NCBI GenBank assembly: GCA_001462345.1 | Contig: LIUM01000018.1 | Location: forward strand, 1 to 64,000 | Length of the DNA stretch: 64,000 bases | Direction: 5' to 3' | Origin: Fibrobacteria bacterium AD312 | GTDB lineage: Bacteria; Fibrobacterota; Fibrobacteria; Fibrobacterales; Fibrobacteraceae | Part shown: positions 46,810 to 53,896 of the stretch, in pieces | Position numbering within the stretch: position 1 is the first letter of the stretch | Layout of the letters: every line of letters starts with the position of its first letter | The notes under the pieces: model-generated | What the model was told of the DNA's origin: nothing | The model's database searches: none | The model's input: the letters and a program-made list of their open reading frames with translations, nothing else | Translations under genes and position numbers: made by a program

Positions 46810-46992
46810 ATGATGCCGTTTTTAATTCTATTGATTATTCATCTAATTCTCTTCGCTTTTTTCAAATCTCCATGGTTTAATGGCAAGTGGGGCGAATTAT
46901 AAATCTCGCTTTTCTTCAAGTTCTTTCTTCCCAAAAAACGTTATACGGTACTGCACAACATCGTTTTACTCATAGAAAATTTACAAGGCATA
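46810..46992 (+). pseudogene. N-terminal remnant of a NERD-domain protein
   Basis: From ATG 46810 the frame gives a hydrophobic N-terminus and then FKSPWFNGKWGEL, stops at TAA 46900, and resumes in the same frame with LPKKRYTVLHNIVL. Both are typical of NERD proteins (membrane anchor, then nuclease-related domain). It stops again soon after, and the rest of the domain is absent. One in-frame TAA and a 3' truncation make it dead. NERD genes are frequent in defence islands. Confidence 0.65.
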
Positions 46993-47397
46993 TCATAAAT
47001 TCCAGATTCTTTTGCGTTAGAATTACAAGCATAATTGAATTCATGATTCCATAAAAATGTTTTAAGTGATTTTGCATGGTCAACCATTGGTGATAACGCT
47101 ATTTTTTCTCTGCTCATGTTTTTGATGTCCGTTTTCATAGCATTGATGATGTTTCTTTGATTGCCTACACTTGTGTCGTTTTTAGGTTCTCATGAGTGAG
47201 CTTAATTCTTTCTCGCTAGTCCGCTGGAAAAGGCTCTTGACTGAATGCAATGTTCCTTGTATTCAATACGAAGAATATCAGCCTCAATGAACGTTAAATA
47301 CTTACAGGTATTGGACTATCTCGTGATTTAATAAAAAGATAAATCGTGTAGTCATATTCATTATTAAATTCTAAAATAAAAAAATGTCAAGAGTCCA
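46993..47397. other. Gene-poor stretch between NERD and IS3 remnants
   Basis: I see no supportable gene. A 65-codon minus-strand frame at 46941-47138 has no domain or Shine-Dalgarno and overlaps the NERD remnant on the other strand, so it is not called. The sequence is consistent with decayed mobile DNA. Confidence 0.5.
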
Positions 47398-47487
47398 TTA
47401 ACTCTTGTCCTCAAAGGTGAACAGTCTGCCACCAAAATAGCTAAAGAAATCGGTTTAAATACCGATATCGTTTGTAGTTGTGTTTAG
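47398..47487 (+). pseudogene. Remnant of an IS3-type transposase OrfA
   Basis: The frame encodes LTLVLKGEQSATKIAKEIGL then NTDIVCSCV and a stop, matching the helix-turn-helix start of IS3-family OrfA proteins. It has no proper start and no downstream transposase, so only a fragment of about 30 codons remains. Confidence 0.6.
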
Positions 47488-47535
47488 GAACATTATCCAT
47501 TAAAACGTCACTAGTTCCATTAATCTATATGTCTT

Positions 47536-47724
47536 TATAAAAAAAGACTCACCTTTTGGTGAGTTTTTTTGTTTATTTAGTTTGAAACATACTACGCCAG
47601 GATGAGTTCGCTGACAGAGCCTCCTCTGCTACGAGCTTGCTGGGTGTTGTTGTTTCTCCTCGTCATAGCTGATGCTATGTCATCGTCGTCACGCCTTGTT
47701 TGGTACGTGCTCCACGGGATGCTT
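47536..47724. repeat. Right-end copy of ssrA terminator and hairpin-module sequence
   Basis: 47547-47564 repeats the ssrA terminator stem (ACTCACC/GGTGAGT) and is followed by TTTATTTAGTTTG, as at 34129-34141. From 47591 the sequence CTACGCC-GGATGAGTTCG through TCGTCATAGCTGATGCTATG to CACGCCTTG matches 34191-34298, with some substitutions. It ends CCACGGGATGC at about 47720. This is the right boundary of the island, directly beside the NifX-family gene. Confidence 0.75.
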
Positions 47725-48165
47725 TTAATGATCACATCCATTCGCACCAAGTACTAGCTTGTTTGTCATAAATTGATTTACAAGCACTTCAGGTTCTAAG
47801 CATGGAGCACCTGTTAATACTTGAATGCCTTTTCCTTCCATTAAATTTTTGGCTCTTTGTCCGAGACCACCTGCAATTACATGAGTTACACCTTGTTCGT
47901 GTAGCCATACAGGGAGTAAACCTGGTTTGTGGGGAGGAGCTTCTACTTCTGTTTTTTGAGTGATTGTGGTTTCACCGGTATTTACGGTAAGTAGAGCAAA
48001 GCTTTTACAATGACCAAAATGGGTTGTGAGCTTGCCTTCTGCTAAAGGAATTGCAAATTTCATGTATTCTCCTTGTGAATTTGTTTGAATATTTCCGTAA
48101 TTACGCGCATTTTGTGCGTGATCCAATGCTATTTCTGAATATTGGGTATGTGCTTGTACAGTCAT
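47725..48165 (-). CDS. NifX/NifB-family protein with short NifU-like N-terminal extension
   Basis: The last 112 residues (from ATG 48063) are a dinitrogenase Fe-Mo cofactor-type domain: FGHCKSFALLTV and VTHVIAGGLGQRAKNLM. A second in-frame start at 48165 adds 34 residues containing YSEIALDHAQNARNYG, which resembles the opening of IscU/NifU scaffolds. Both starts have good sites (AAGGA at 48165, AAGGAG at 48063), so two forms may be made. It probably binds metal or cofactor. It lies at the end of the Mrp/NifX gene run. Confidence 0.85.
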   Translation of the reverse strand: MTVQAHTQYSEIALDHAQNARNYGNIQTNSQGEYMKFAIPLAEGKLTTHFGHCKSFALLTVNTGETTITQKTEVEAPPHKPGLLPVWLHEQGVTHVIAGGLGQRAKNLMEGKGIQVLTGAPCLEPEVLVNQFMTNKLVLGANGCDH

Positions 48166-48238
48166 TCTTTTTTTCCTTGCATGAAAACCAGTTCTCCTTT
48201 TCTGATGGCCGTTAGCTTAGCCATGGTGTTAGACTTAC

Positions 48239-49147
48239 CTAGTCGTTTCTGGATATTTGCAACTCCATTTTATGTGACATTACATTGGTTATGGATTTAA
48301 TAGTCTTAGATTCGTTACTTTCAGGGAATACTTCAAGAATCGATTTTCCAAGAAGTTGGGCTTCAGTAAACAAAGGACTGTAGGGAATTTTTCCAACAAT
48401 AATGGAGTTGAATTGCTCTGAGGTTTCTTGAATGCGAGTACAGAATTCGTCACTAAGATCCGCTTTATTGATGATTACATAGGCGGGAATTCTAAAGTGT
48501 TTAGTTAGCGTTAAAATGCGTTCTAAATCATGATGACCAGATGGCGTTGGTTCTGTAACTATCAGCACTGCACTCGCTCCTGTAACAGAAGCAATCACTG
48601 GGCAGCCAATACCAGGTGGGCCATCGACTAAAATCAAAGGAATTTGATTTGACACGGCATATTGCTTCGCTTTTTCTCGTACATGACTCACTAGTTTGCC
48701 TGAGTTTTCTGCACCAGGGAAAAGCCGTGCATGGAACATGAGACCTTGTTCCGTATAGGTTTCTTTCCATACGCCAGTTTGAGATTCAATCCATTCAATC
48801 GCCTTGTTAGGGCAGGCATCTACACAGACTTTGCATCCTTCACAAGACTGTTTACTGATTTTGTATAAATTATCTGTTTGTGTAATCGCATCGAAACGAC
48901 AAAGTGTAGCACATAAGCCACAGTTTTGACATTTTTCTTCATTGATTTGAGCAATATGACCTGCTATGAAAGGATATTCCTTATAGGACTTTACTTTCAT
49001 CAGCAAATGCAAATCGGCAGCATCCACATCACAATCAGCGAGTACCTTTGTTGAAAAACATTGGGCTAATGCAGCGGTAATAGATGTTTTCCCTGTTCCA
49101 CCCTTTCCGCTGATAACCACAAGTTCCTTGGGCTTATTTATTTTCAT
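48239..49147 (-). CDS. Mrp/MinD-type ATPase with inserted ferredoxin domain (second copy)
   Basis: A 302-aa P-loop ATPase. The deviant Walker A is ISGKGGTGKTS near the N-terminus. Two [4Fe-4S] motifs follow, CQNCGLCATLCRF and CEGCKVCVDACP, then VDGPPGIGCP. ATG 49147 overlaps the preceding stop (ATGA), so it is coupled to its paralogue. A GTG lies at 49156. The family is linked to Fe-S or ORP-type complexes; the precise partner is unknown. Confidence 0.92.
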   Translation of the reverse strand: MKINKPKELVVISGKGGTGKTSITAALAQCFSTKVLADCDVDAADLHLLMKVKSYKEYPFIAGHIAQINEEKCQNCGLCATLCRFDAITQTDNLYKISKQSCEGCKVCVDACPNKAIEWIESQTGVWKETYTEQGLMFHARLFPGAENSGKLVSHVREKAKQYAVSNQIPLILVDGPPGIGCPVIASVTGASAVLIVTEPTPSGHHDLERILTLTKHFRIPAYVIINKADLSDEFCTRIQETSEQFNSIIVGKIPYSPLFTEAQLLGKSILEVFPESNESKTIKSITNVMSHKMELQISRND

Positions 49148-49980
49148 GGTTGACACCTGTCTAAAAGTTCACGCAACACTTTTTTTAATTCGGGTTTTAC
49201 ATCCAATAAATTGCCTCCGCGAGCATAGGTCTCTGCTATATGACGATCTTCTGGAATTTGCAGCCAAATTGGAAATCCTTGTTGGTTTGCATAATCAGTG
49301 ATTAAATTGGTTTCTGATTGTATTCGATTGACTATGATGGCAAATGGTAATTCCATATTAAGTAACGCCTCCACAGCTAGTTTTAAATCATTTAATCCAA
49401 AGGGAGTGGCTTCAGTAACAAGAAATACGAAATCAGAATCTTCAACTGCGGCAACGAAAGTACAAGCTGTACCTGGGGGAGAATCAATCAAAGTAAAAGG
49501 AACGTCTTGTAAGGGGAGTGCTTTTTTGGCGGCCTTGATGACTGCAGGTGCAGAAGCATGGCCAATTTCCAAAGTGCCCGTTAATAATTCAGCTTCATTT
49601 TTACAGCGTGATTGGCTTAATTCTCCGATCTTCACTGGAAATTCTTGGATGGCTCCATGTGGACAGATTCTTGCGCATCCTCCACAACTATGGCAAAGCT
49701 CATTGAAGATCATTACCTGATTTCCAGCTATGGCTATTGCATTAAATTGGCATGCTTCTACGCATTTTCCACAGAGCTTACATAAGTTAGGATTCACTTG
49801 AGGAATCAATAGTTCTACGGCCTTATGTCCTATAACAGTATGAGATAAGAATAGGTGACAATTGGGTTCTTCCACATCACAATCTAAAAGCCTTGCTCGC
49901 TCTGCATTTGCATGTAAAAGTGCAACAGCAAGACTTGTTTTACCCGTACCACCTTTGCCTGATGCTATTGCAATTTTCAT
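49144..49980 (-). CDS. Mrp/MinD-type ATPase with inserted ferredoxin domain (first copy)
   Basis: A 278-aa paralogue of the next gene: Walker A ASGKGGTGKTS, CKLCGKCVEACQF and CHSCGGCARICP, then IDSPPGTACTF. In anaerobes such ATPase pairs sit beside NifX-like proteins, as in the ORP operons of Desulfovibrio. It starts at ATG 49980, which shares a base with the stop codon of the NifX gene (TAATG), and is coupled downstream. Confidence 0.92.
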   Translation of the reverse strand: MKIAIASGKGGTGKTSLAVALLHANAERARLLDCDVEEPNCHLFLSHTVIGHKAVELLIPQVNPNLCKLCGKCVEACQFNAIAIAGNQVMIFNELCHSCGGCARICPHGAIQEFPVKIGELSQSRCKNEAELLTGTLEIGHASAPAVIKAAKKALPLQDVPFTLIDSPPGTACTFVAAVEDSDFVFLVTEATPFGLNDLKLAVEALLNMELPFAIIVNRIQSETNLITDYANQQGFPIWLQIPEDRHIAETYARGGNLLDVKPELKKVLRELLDRCQP

Positions 49981-50339
49981 TACCAATGCCCTTCTACGTC
50001 TGCTTCTTTTAATTGAAGTAAGGTTCCTTTTTCAAAAGAATCAATCAACTCTCGTATGGGTAGGCTTTCTGCAACGTAAATTGGTATTCCAGCGGCTTGA
50101 AGTACCTTGAATGCTTTAGGTCCACAATGTCCTGTTACTAAAGCTTCTGCACCAGTGTTAATTACATTCTGTGCAGACTGAATCCCAGCTCCTTGTGTTG
50201 CTTGTAAATTCTGTGAATTATCGACTAGTGTAAAAGAATTGGTTTCGAAATTCCATACCAAGAATCTAGGACATCGCCCAAAACGGGTGTCAAGGAGGGA
50301 CTCCAAGGATTCTCCTTCGGTTGAAAAAGCGATCTTCAT
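49980..50339 (-). CDS. NifX/NifB-family (ORP-like) protein
   Basis: A 119-aa dinitrogenase Fe-Mo cofactor-type protein: MKIAFSTEGESLESLLDTRF, FGRCPRFLVW, GAEALVTGHCGPKAF. The family includes the orange protein (ORP) that binds a Mo-Cu-S cluster. It is the second of the minus-strand run and overlaps the upstream DUF5320-like gene by 4 nt. Confidence 0.9.
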   Translation of the reverse strand: MKIAFSTEGESLESLLDTRFGRCPRFLVWNFETNSFTLVDNSQNLQATQGAGIQSAQNVINTGAEALVTGHCGPKAFKVLQAAGIPIYVAESLPIRELIDSFEKGTLLQLKEADVEGHW

Positions 50340-50557
50340 GATTGGCCTTCTCTAAAATTAGTGCTGTTAAATCTGTTGCCTATACCTTTTCCACCACAGC
50401 CTTTTCCACCATTACCTTTCCCTTTACGATTTCCTCGGTTCATGGCCCCTCCGAAAGATTGATTTGATGGAAATAATTGCTTGTTATTGCATGAACCTAA
50501 GGCTTTTCCTGTCTGTGAACCTTGTCCTAGTGGTCCTGTTCCGTCTCTATTTGGCAT
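50336..50557 (-). CDS. DUF5320-like Gly-rich small protein
   Basis: A 73-aa protein opening MPNRDGTGPLGQGSQTGKAL, the usual start of DUF5320 proteins, with a Gly/Lys/Asn-rich tail. Its function is unknown; such proteins nearly always accompany NifX, Mrp and DUF134 genes. AGGAGG lies upstream of the ATG. It is the first gene of the minus-strand run and is divergent from the DUF134 regulator. Confidence 0.85.
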   Translation of the reverse strand: MPNRDGTGPLGQGSQTGKALGSCNNKQLFPSNQSFGGAMNRGNRKGKGNGGKGCGGKGIGNRFNSTNFREGQS

Positions 50558-50578
50558 AATTCCTCCTATATTTTTGAA

Positions 50579-50627
50579 TTGTGCATATGCAAATATACAT
50601 TATTTTATTATATTTTGTGCATAAGCA
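50579..50627. promoter_or_regulatory. Paired palindromic operator between DUF5320-like and DUF134 genes
   Basis: Two near-identical sites, TTGTGCATATGCA (50579-50591) and TTGTGCATAAGCA (50615-50627), lie 36 bp apart in the 90-bp divergent region. The centres TGCATATGCA and GTGCATAAGCAC are palindromic. They are good candidates for autoregulatory binding by the DUF134 protein, controlling both directions. Binding is inferred. Confidence 0.6.
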
Positions 50628-50647
50628 CGTATTTTTTTGGAAATTTT

Positions 50648-50962
50648 ATGCCTAGACGTTTAAAACATCGTTGCTGTAGGTCAGATGCTTCTGGTTTATA
50701 TTATAAACCGAGGGGGGTTCCTATGGCTGATCTTGAAAGTGAATTATTGCAGCTCGATGAATTTGAAGCCATGCGTTTGTGTGATCTTGATGGCCTTGAA
50801 CAAGGGGCGGCTGGAGATAAAATGGGCGTGTCCCGTGGTACAATACAACGACTTCTTGAAACAGGAAGAAAGAAATTGATACAGGCCATAGTAGAAAAGA
50901 AATCAATTCAGATAGGGGAATTCCCTTCGTGTTGCAAACATGGAAAAAGGTGTGATGAATGA
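50648..50962 (+). CDS. DUF134 family helix-turn-helix regulator
   Basis: A 104-aa protein from ATG 50648 (MPRRLKHRCCRS), chosen because an upstream hydrophobic extension is not part of the family. It shows ESELLQLDEFEAMRLCDLDG and the sigma-70 region 4-like HTH DKMGVSRGTIQRLLETGRKK. It probably regulates the divergent NifX/Mrp operon. It overlaps the MBL gene by 4 nt (ATGA). Confidence 0.92.
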   Translation: MPRRLKHRCCRSDASGLYYKPRGVPMADLESELLQLDEFEAMRLCDLDGLEQGAAGDKMGVSRGTIQRLLETGRKKLIQAIVEKKSIQIGEFPSCCKHGKRCDE

Positions 50963-51786
50963 ATTCTGTAATGTTAACTGTAGTGGTAGATAATAATTCA
51001 GAGCTCTTAAATGCACCCAGTGAACATGGGCTCTCTTTGCATCTTCAAAGTGATAATCACAACATGTTATTTGATGCAGGTAAATCAGATCTCGTACTTG
51101 CTAATCTCGAGGCGCTTGGTCTTGCTGCAAAATCACCTGAATGGATTGCTCTTAGTCACGGTCATTATGATCATACCACTGGGGTACCAGCTCTTCTTTC
51201 TCGTTATCCAAAAGCCAAACTCCATTTTCATCCTAAACTACTTGAACAAAAATGGATATTAGATCCTGGAGATCAATGGCGATATGGTGGATTGCCTTCT
51301 GCTTTTTTTGAGCTAGACGCATTATATTTACAGCCTCATCAATGTGGTATGGAATTGATTCCAGGAGTTTTTGCAAGTGGTTCTGTGGCAGGAGATGATG
51401 CACAAAGTGCTGTTCGTTCTCGTTTTTTCAGAATTTCTAACGGTTGTAAATGTATCGATGCTTTCCCCGATGAACAAGTCTTATTTGTAAAAACAAATAA
51501 AGGCGTTTCAATCATCAGTGGTTGCATGCATACAGGCATTGAAGCAACCATTAAAAAAGCAAGAGAACTTTTTCCACAAGAACCATTCTATGCTTTAGTT
51601 GGTGGCCTTCATTTGGAAGGAAAAACACAAAAAGAATTTGAAACTATTTTGAATATTATTCACGAGGCAAATTTTCGAGTCGTAATGCCTTTACATTGTA
51701 CTGGAAAAGGATTCGTTGATTACCTTGCCAATAATAATCCAGAATTATTATTGGTTGGTTCTGTAGGGAAAACTATTGAACTCTAA
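50959..51786 (+). CDS. Metallo-beta-lactamase-fold hydrolase
   Basis: A 275-aa MBL-fold protein with the HxHxDH motif as SHGHYDHTTG (about residue 70), ISGCMHTGIE and GGLHLEGKT. It resembles the aminobenzene-phosphate synthase-like MBL proteins found beside Mrp/NifX genes. The substrate is unknown. It is translationally coupled to the DUF134 gene. Confidence 0.88.
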   Translation: MNSVMLTVVVDNNSELLNAPSEHGLSLHLQSDNHNMLFDAGKSDLVLANLEALGLAAKSPEWIALSHGHYDHTTGVPALLSRYPKAKLHFHPKLLEQKWILDPGDQWRYGGLPSAFFELDALYLQPHQCGMELIPGVFASGSVAGDDAQSAVRSRFFRISNGCKCIDAFPDEQVLFVKTNKGVSIISGCMHTGIEATIKKARELFPQEPFYALVGGLHLEGKTQKEFETILNIIHEANFRVVMPLHCTGKGFVDYLANNNPELLLVGSVGKTIEL

Positions 51787-51789
51787 TAT

Positions 51790-52684
51790 CTAATTTTTTA
51801 TACAACGGACGGAGTAGCCGACGATTTTAGATAAATTGACGGAACCTATATAGTTTTTACTGAACGTCATGTATCGAGGATTTGCATATATGGAGCTGTT
51901 TTCTGTTGCTGTCCACCAAGAGGTGGTATAGAGTCCATTATCAAAATTTAATGATAAGGTAAGGTGAATTTGACCTGCTGGGAAGGCTGAAAATCCAAAA
52001 GAATCTAGATTAGAGACATCAACATATTTTTTCCAACCAGCTTTTGATTTTAAATACGTTCCAGCTTCGGTGTTTCCACCTACAAAAGTTTCAAGAATCG
52101 TCCATTCTTCAGAAGAGGGGAGATGGAAGACTTCTGGGCAAATGCCTTGAACGGTTTCTGGCAAAGTGCATTCAACGTTTGTACAGCATGTGATTGGATT
52201 TTCGGAGTCTTCTGCAAGTGAAACAGAATCAATCGCTGCAGCCCAAGTGTACAAGCGACCTGCCACTTCGCCATTTTCAATTTTATTATGATAACACCAA
52301 GATTTTTCTAATAGACTGGGTGTTTTTACGCTATCGGCGTAGTCCAAGTTTTCTGCCATCCAAATTTGGCTACCAATAGTCACTATTTTATACACTTGAC
52401 CATCACGACTGTCAATGATAGTGTCGTAATTAATTTCTGGATTAAAAATATCTTCTTTTGAAAAACCATTATCAAAAAAAGTCATCTTTAAAGAGAGTAC
52501 TTGAGCTAGAAACAGGCGTTTTCGAAGAACTTGAAACTTTCACTGATGAGCTTGATACGGATGTATTTGAAGAGCTCAAAATGGTGCTGGATGAACTGAT
52601 GCCTTGTTCGTCATCATTATTGGGACTAGTGCTATTATTACTACAAGCGATAAAACTGAGAACGATACTTGTGATTGAGACCAT
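51790..52684 (-). pseudogene. FISUMP lipoprotein, frame broken at a T7 tract
   Basis: The first piece (from ATG 52684; the frame stays open to 52735) is a lipoprotein signal SIVLSFIAC, then a poly-Ser linker, ending TLFKDDFF stop. The second, to 51790, continues in the -1 frame with DNGFSKEDIF and a FISUMP domain (QIWMAENLDY, FHLPSSEEW, TTSWWTATENS, YSVRCIKN). On the coding strand the join is GAC-TTTTTTT-GAT (A7 at 52474-52480 on the + strand). Removing one T fuses the pieces cleanly. It could be phase variation, slippage, a sequencing error or a pseudogene. Confidence 0.78.
52509..52679. repeat. Direct repeat shared by the two FISUMP genes
   Basis: 52509-52679 matches 53519-53689 with one mismatch (52656/53666), at an offset of exactly 1010 bp. 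It spans the lipoprotein signal region and the poly-Ser linker. The identity points to recent duplication or gene conversion. Confidence 0.85.
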
Positions 52685-52773
52685 CTTGAAGACGTGTTTA
52701 ATCCTGTATTTTCCATATATTAAATTATGTTGCACAAAAATTGTAGTTCCGTTGGTTTTCTAAAGTGAGTCAT

Positions 52774-53715
52774 CTAATCTTTCACACAACGGACGGATAA
52801 TCCGGAGTAACTATAGCTGCTGCCCTTGTCAATAGAGGATTTTAGGTAGCTTATTTCCCTGTTGTAGGGGTCTCCGAAATTGTCTTTTGTAGCTGTCCAC
52901 CAGGAAGTGTAGCCGAGGAGACCAGTGTAGTTCGAAGAACCATAGTGGCCTGCAGGCAGGGCTGAAAATCCGTAAGAATCTGTTCCGCTGATATTACTCG
53001 TTGACCAACCAGAAGTCGCTTTTAGTTTGACTCCAGCCGAATCTCTACTTACATAGGTCTCGAGCGTATTCCATTCCGTAGTATCAGGCAAATGCCAGCC
53101 AGTTGGGCAAACAACCTTTGCTGCAGTCCAATTGTACAGTACTCCATATTTTGTGTAGTTGCTACTAGCCTTTGCTTCAGCTACAACTGTTCCATCGTAG
53201 TCGTATACATAGTATTTATCACTAAAACTTGATTTATCCGACATTGCATTCACGCTAGGCAAATAAGCTAGGTTTTCTGCCATCCAAGTTTGGGTACCAA
53301 TTTTAACCCACTTGTATTCTCTTGTAGGGGTTTCGCGAGAATCTGTGAATGTTCCACAACGACCCTCACTAACGCAAGTATTCCACTCTGGATATGAATA
53401 AGGAGTGCTTTCTACTGAAGACGAACTTGAAATAGAAGTATTTGAGGAACTCGAAACTTTCGCAGATGAACTAGAAACGGATGTATTTGAAGAACTAGAA
53501 TTTTTTATTGATGAACTTGAAACAGGCGTTTTCGAAGAACTTGAAACTTTCACTGATGAGCTTGATACGGATGTATTTGAAGAGCTCAAAATGGTGCTGG
53601 ATGAACTGATGCCTTGTTCGTCATCATTATTGGGACTAGTGCTATTATTACTACAAGCGATAAAATTGAGAACGATACTTGTGATTGAGGCCATTCCGAA
53701 GATGCGTTTGAACAT
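52774..53715 (-). CDS. FISUMP-domain lipoprotein with poly-Ser linker
   Basis: A 313-aa protein. The lipoprotein signal SIVLNFIAC is followed by a linker of repeated VSSSS/SSSSNTS units (about 30-100), then the Fibrobacter major paralogous domain: IGTQTWMAENLAYLPSV, LYNWTAAKVVCPTGWHLPDT, YGFSALPAGHYG, TSWWTATKDN, LSVRCVKD. Surface location is inferred from lipid anchor and linker. The domain's function is unknown. It is the intact neighbour of the frameshifted copy. Confidence 0.88.
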   Translation of the reverse strand: MFKRIFGMASITSIVLNFIACSNNSTSPNNDDEQGISSSSTILSSSNTSVSSSSVKVSSSSKTPVSSSSIKNSSSSNTSVSSSSAKVSSSSNTSISSSSSVESTPYSYPEWNTCVSEGRCGTFTDSRETPTREYKWVKIGTQTWMAENLAYLPSVNAMSDKSSFSDKYYVYDYDGTVVAEAKASSNYTKYGVLYNWTAAKVVCPTGWHLPDTTEWNTLETYVSRDSAGVKLKATSGWSTSNISGTDSYGFSALPAGHYGSSNYTGLLGYTSWWTATKDNFGDPYNREISYLKSSIDKGSSYSYSGLSVRCVKD

Positions 53716-53896
53716 GTGTTCTCCATATATTAATTTGTATGGTAAATATAATCACATAGCGAGAAAAGGGGAGATGATTTTATACAAAAATAATAATGAA
53801 TTTCAATTCATAACTAATGGCATTAAAACCGTACATTTCATCGAAAGTCTGGTGAATTTCAGGTTTTCAATGAAATGGAGTTATAGGGGAGTTCTT

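Noticed and set aside
28645-46902. Recoding of TAA as glutamine, because several genes are split by in-frame TAA
   Set aside because: gapA and other intact core genes end in TAA at the expected length, and the interrupted genes are otherwise truncated or accessory, so ordinary pseudogene decay explains it.
46941-47138. 65-codon minus-strand ORF
   Set aside because: No domain, no Shine-Dalgarno, and it overlaps the NERD remnant on the other strand.
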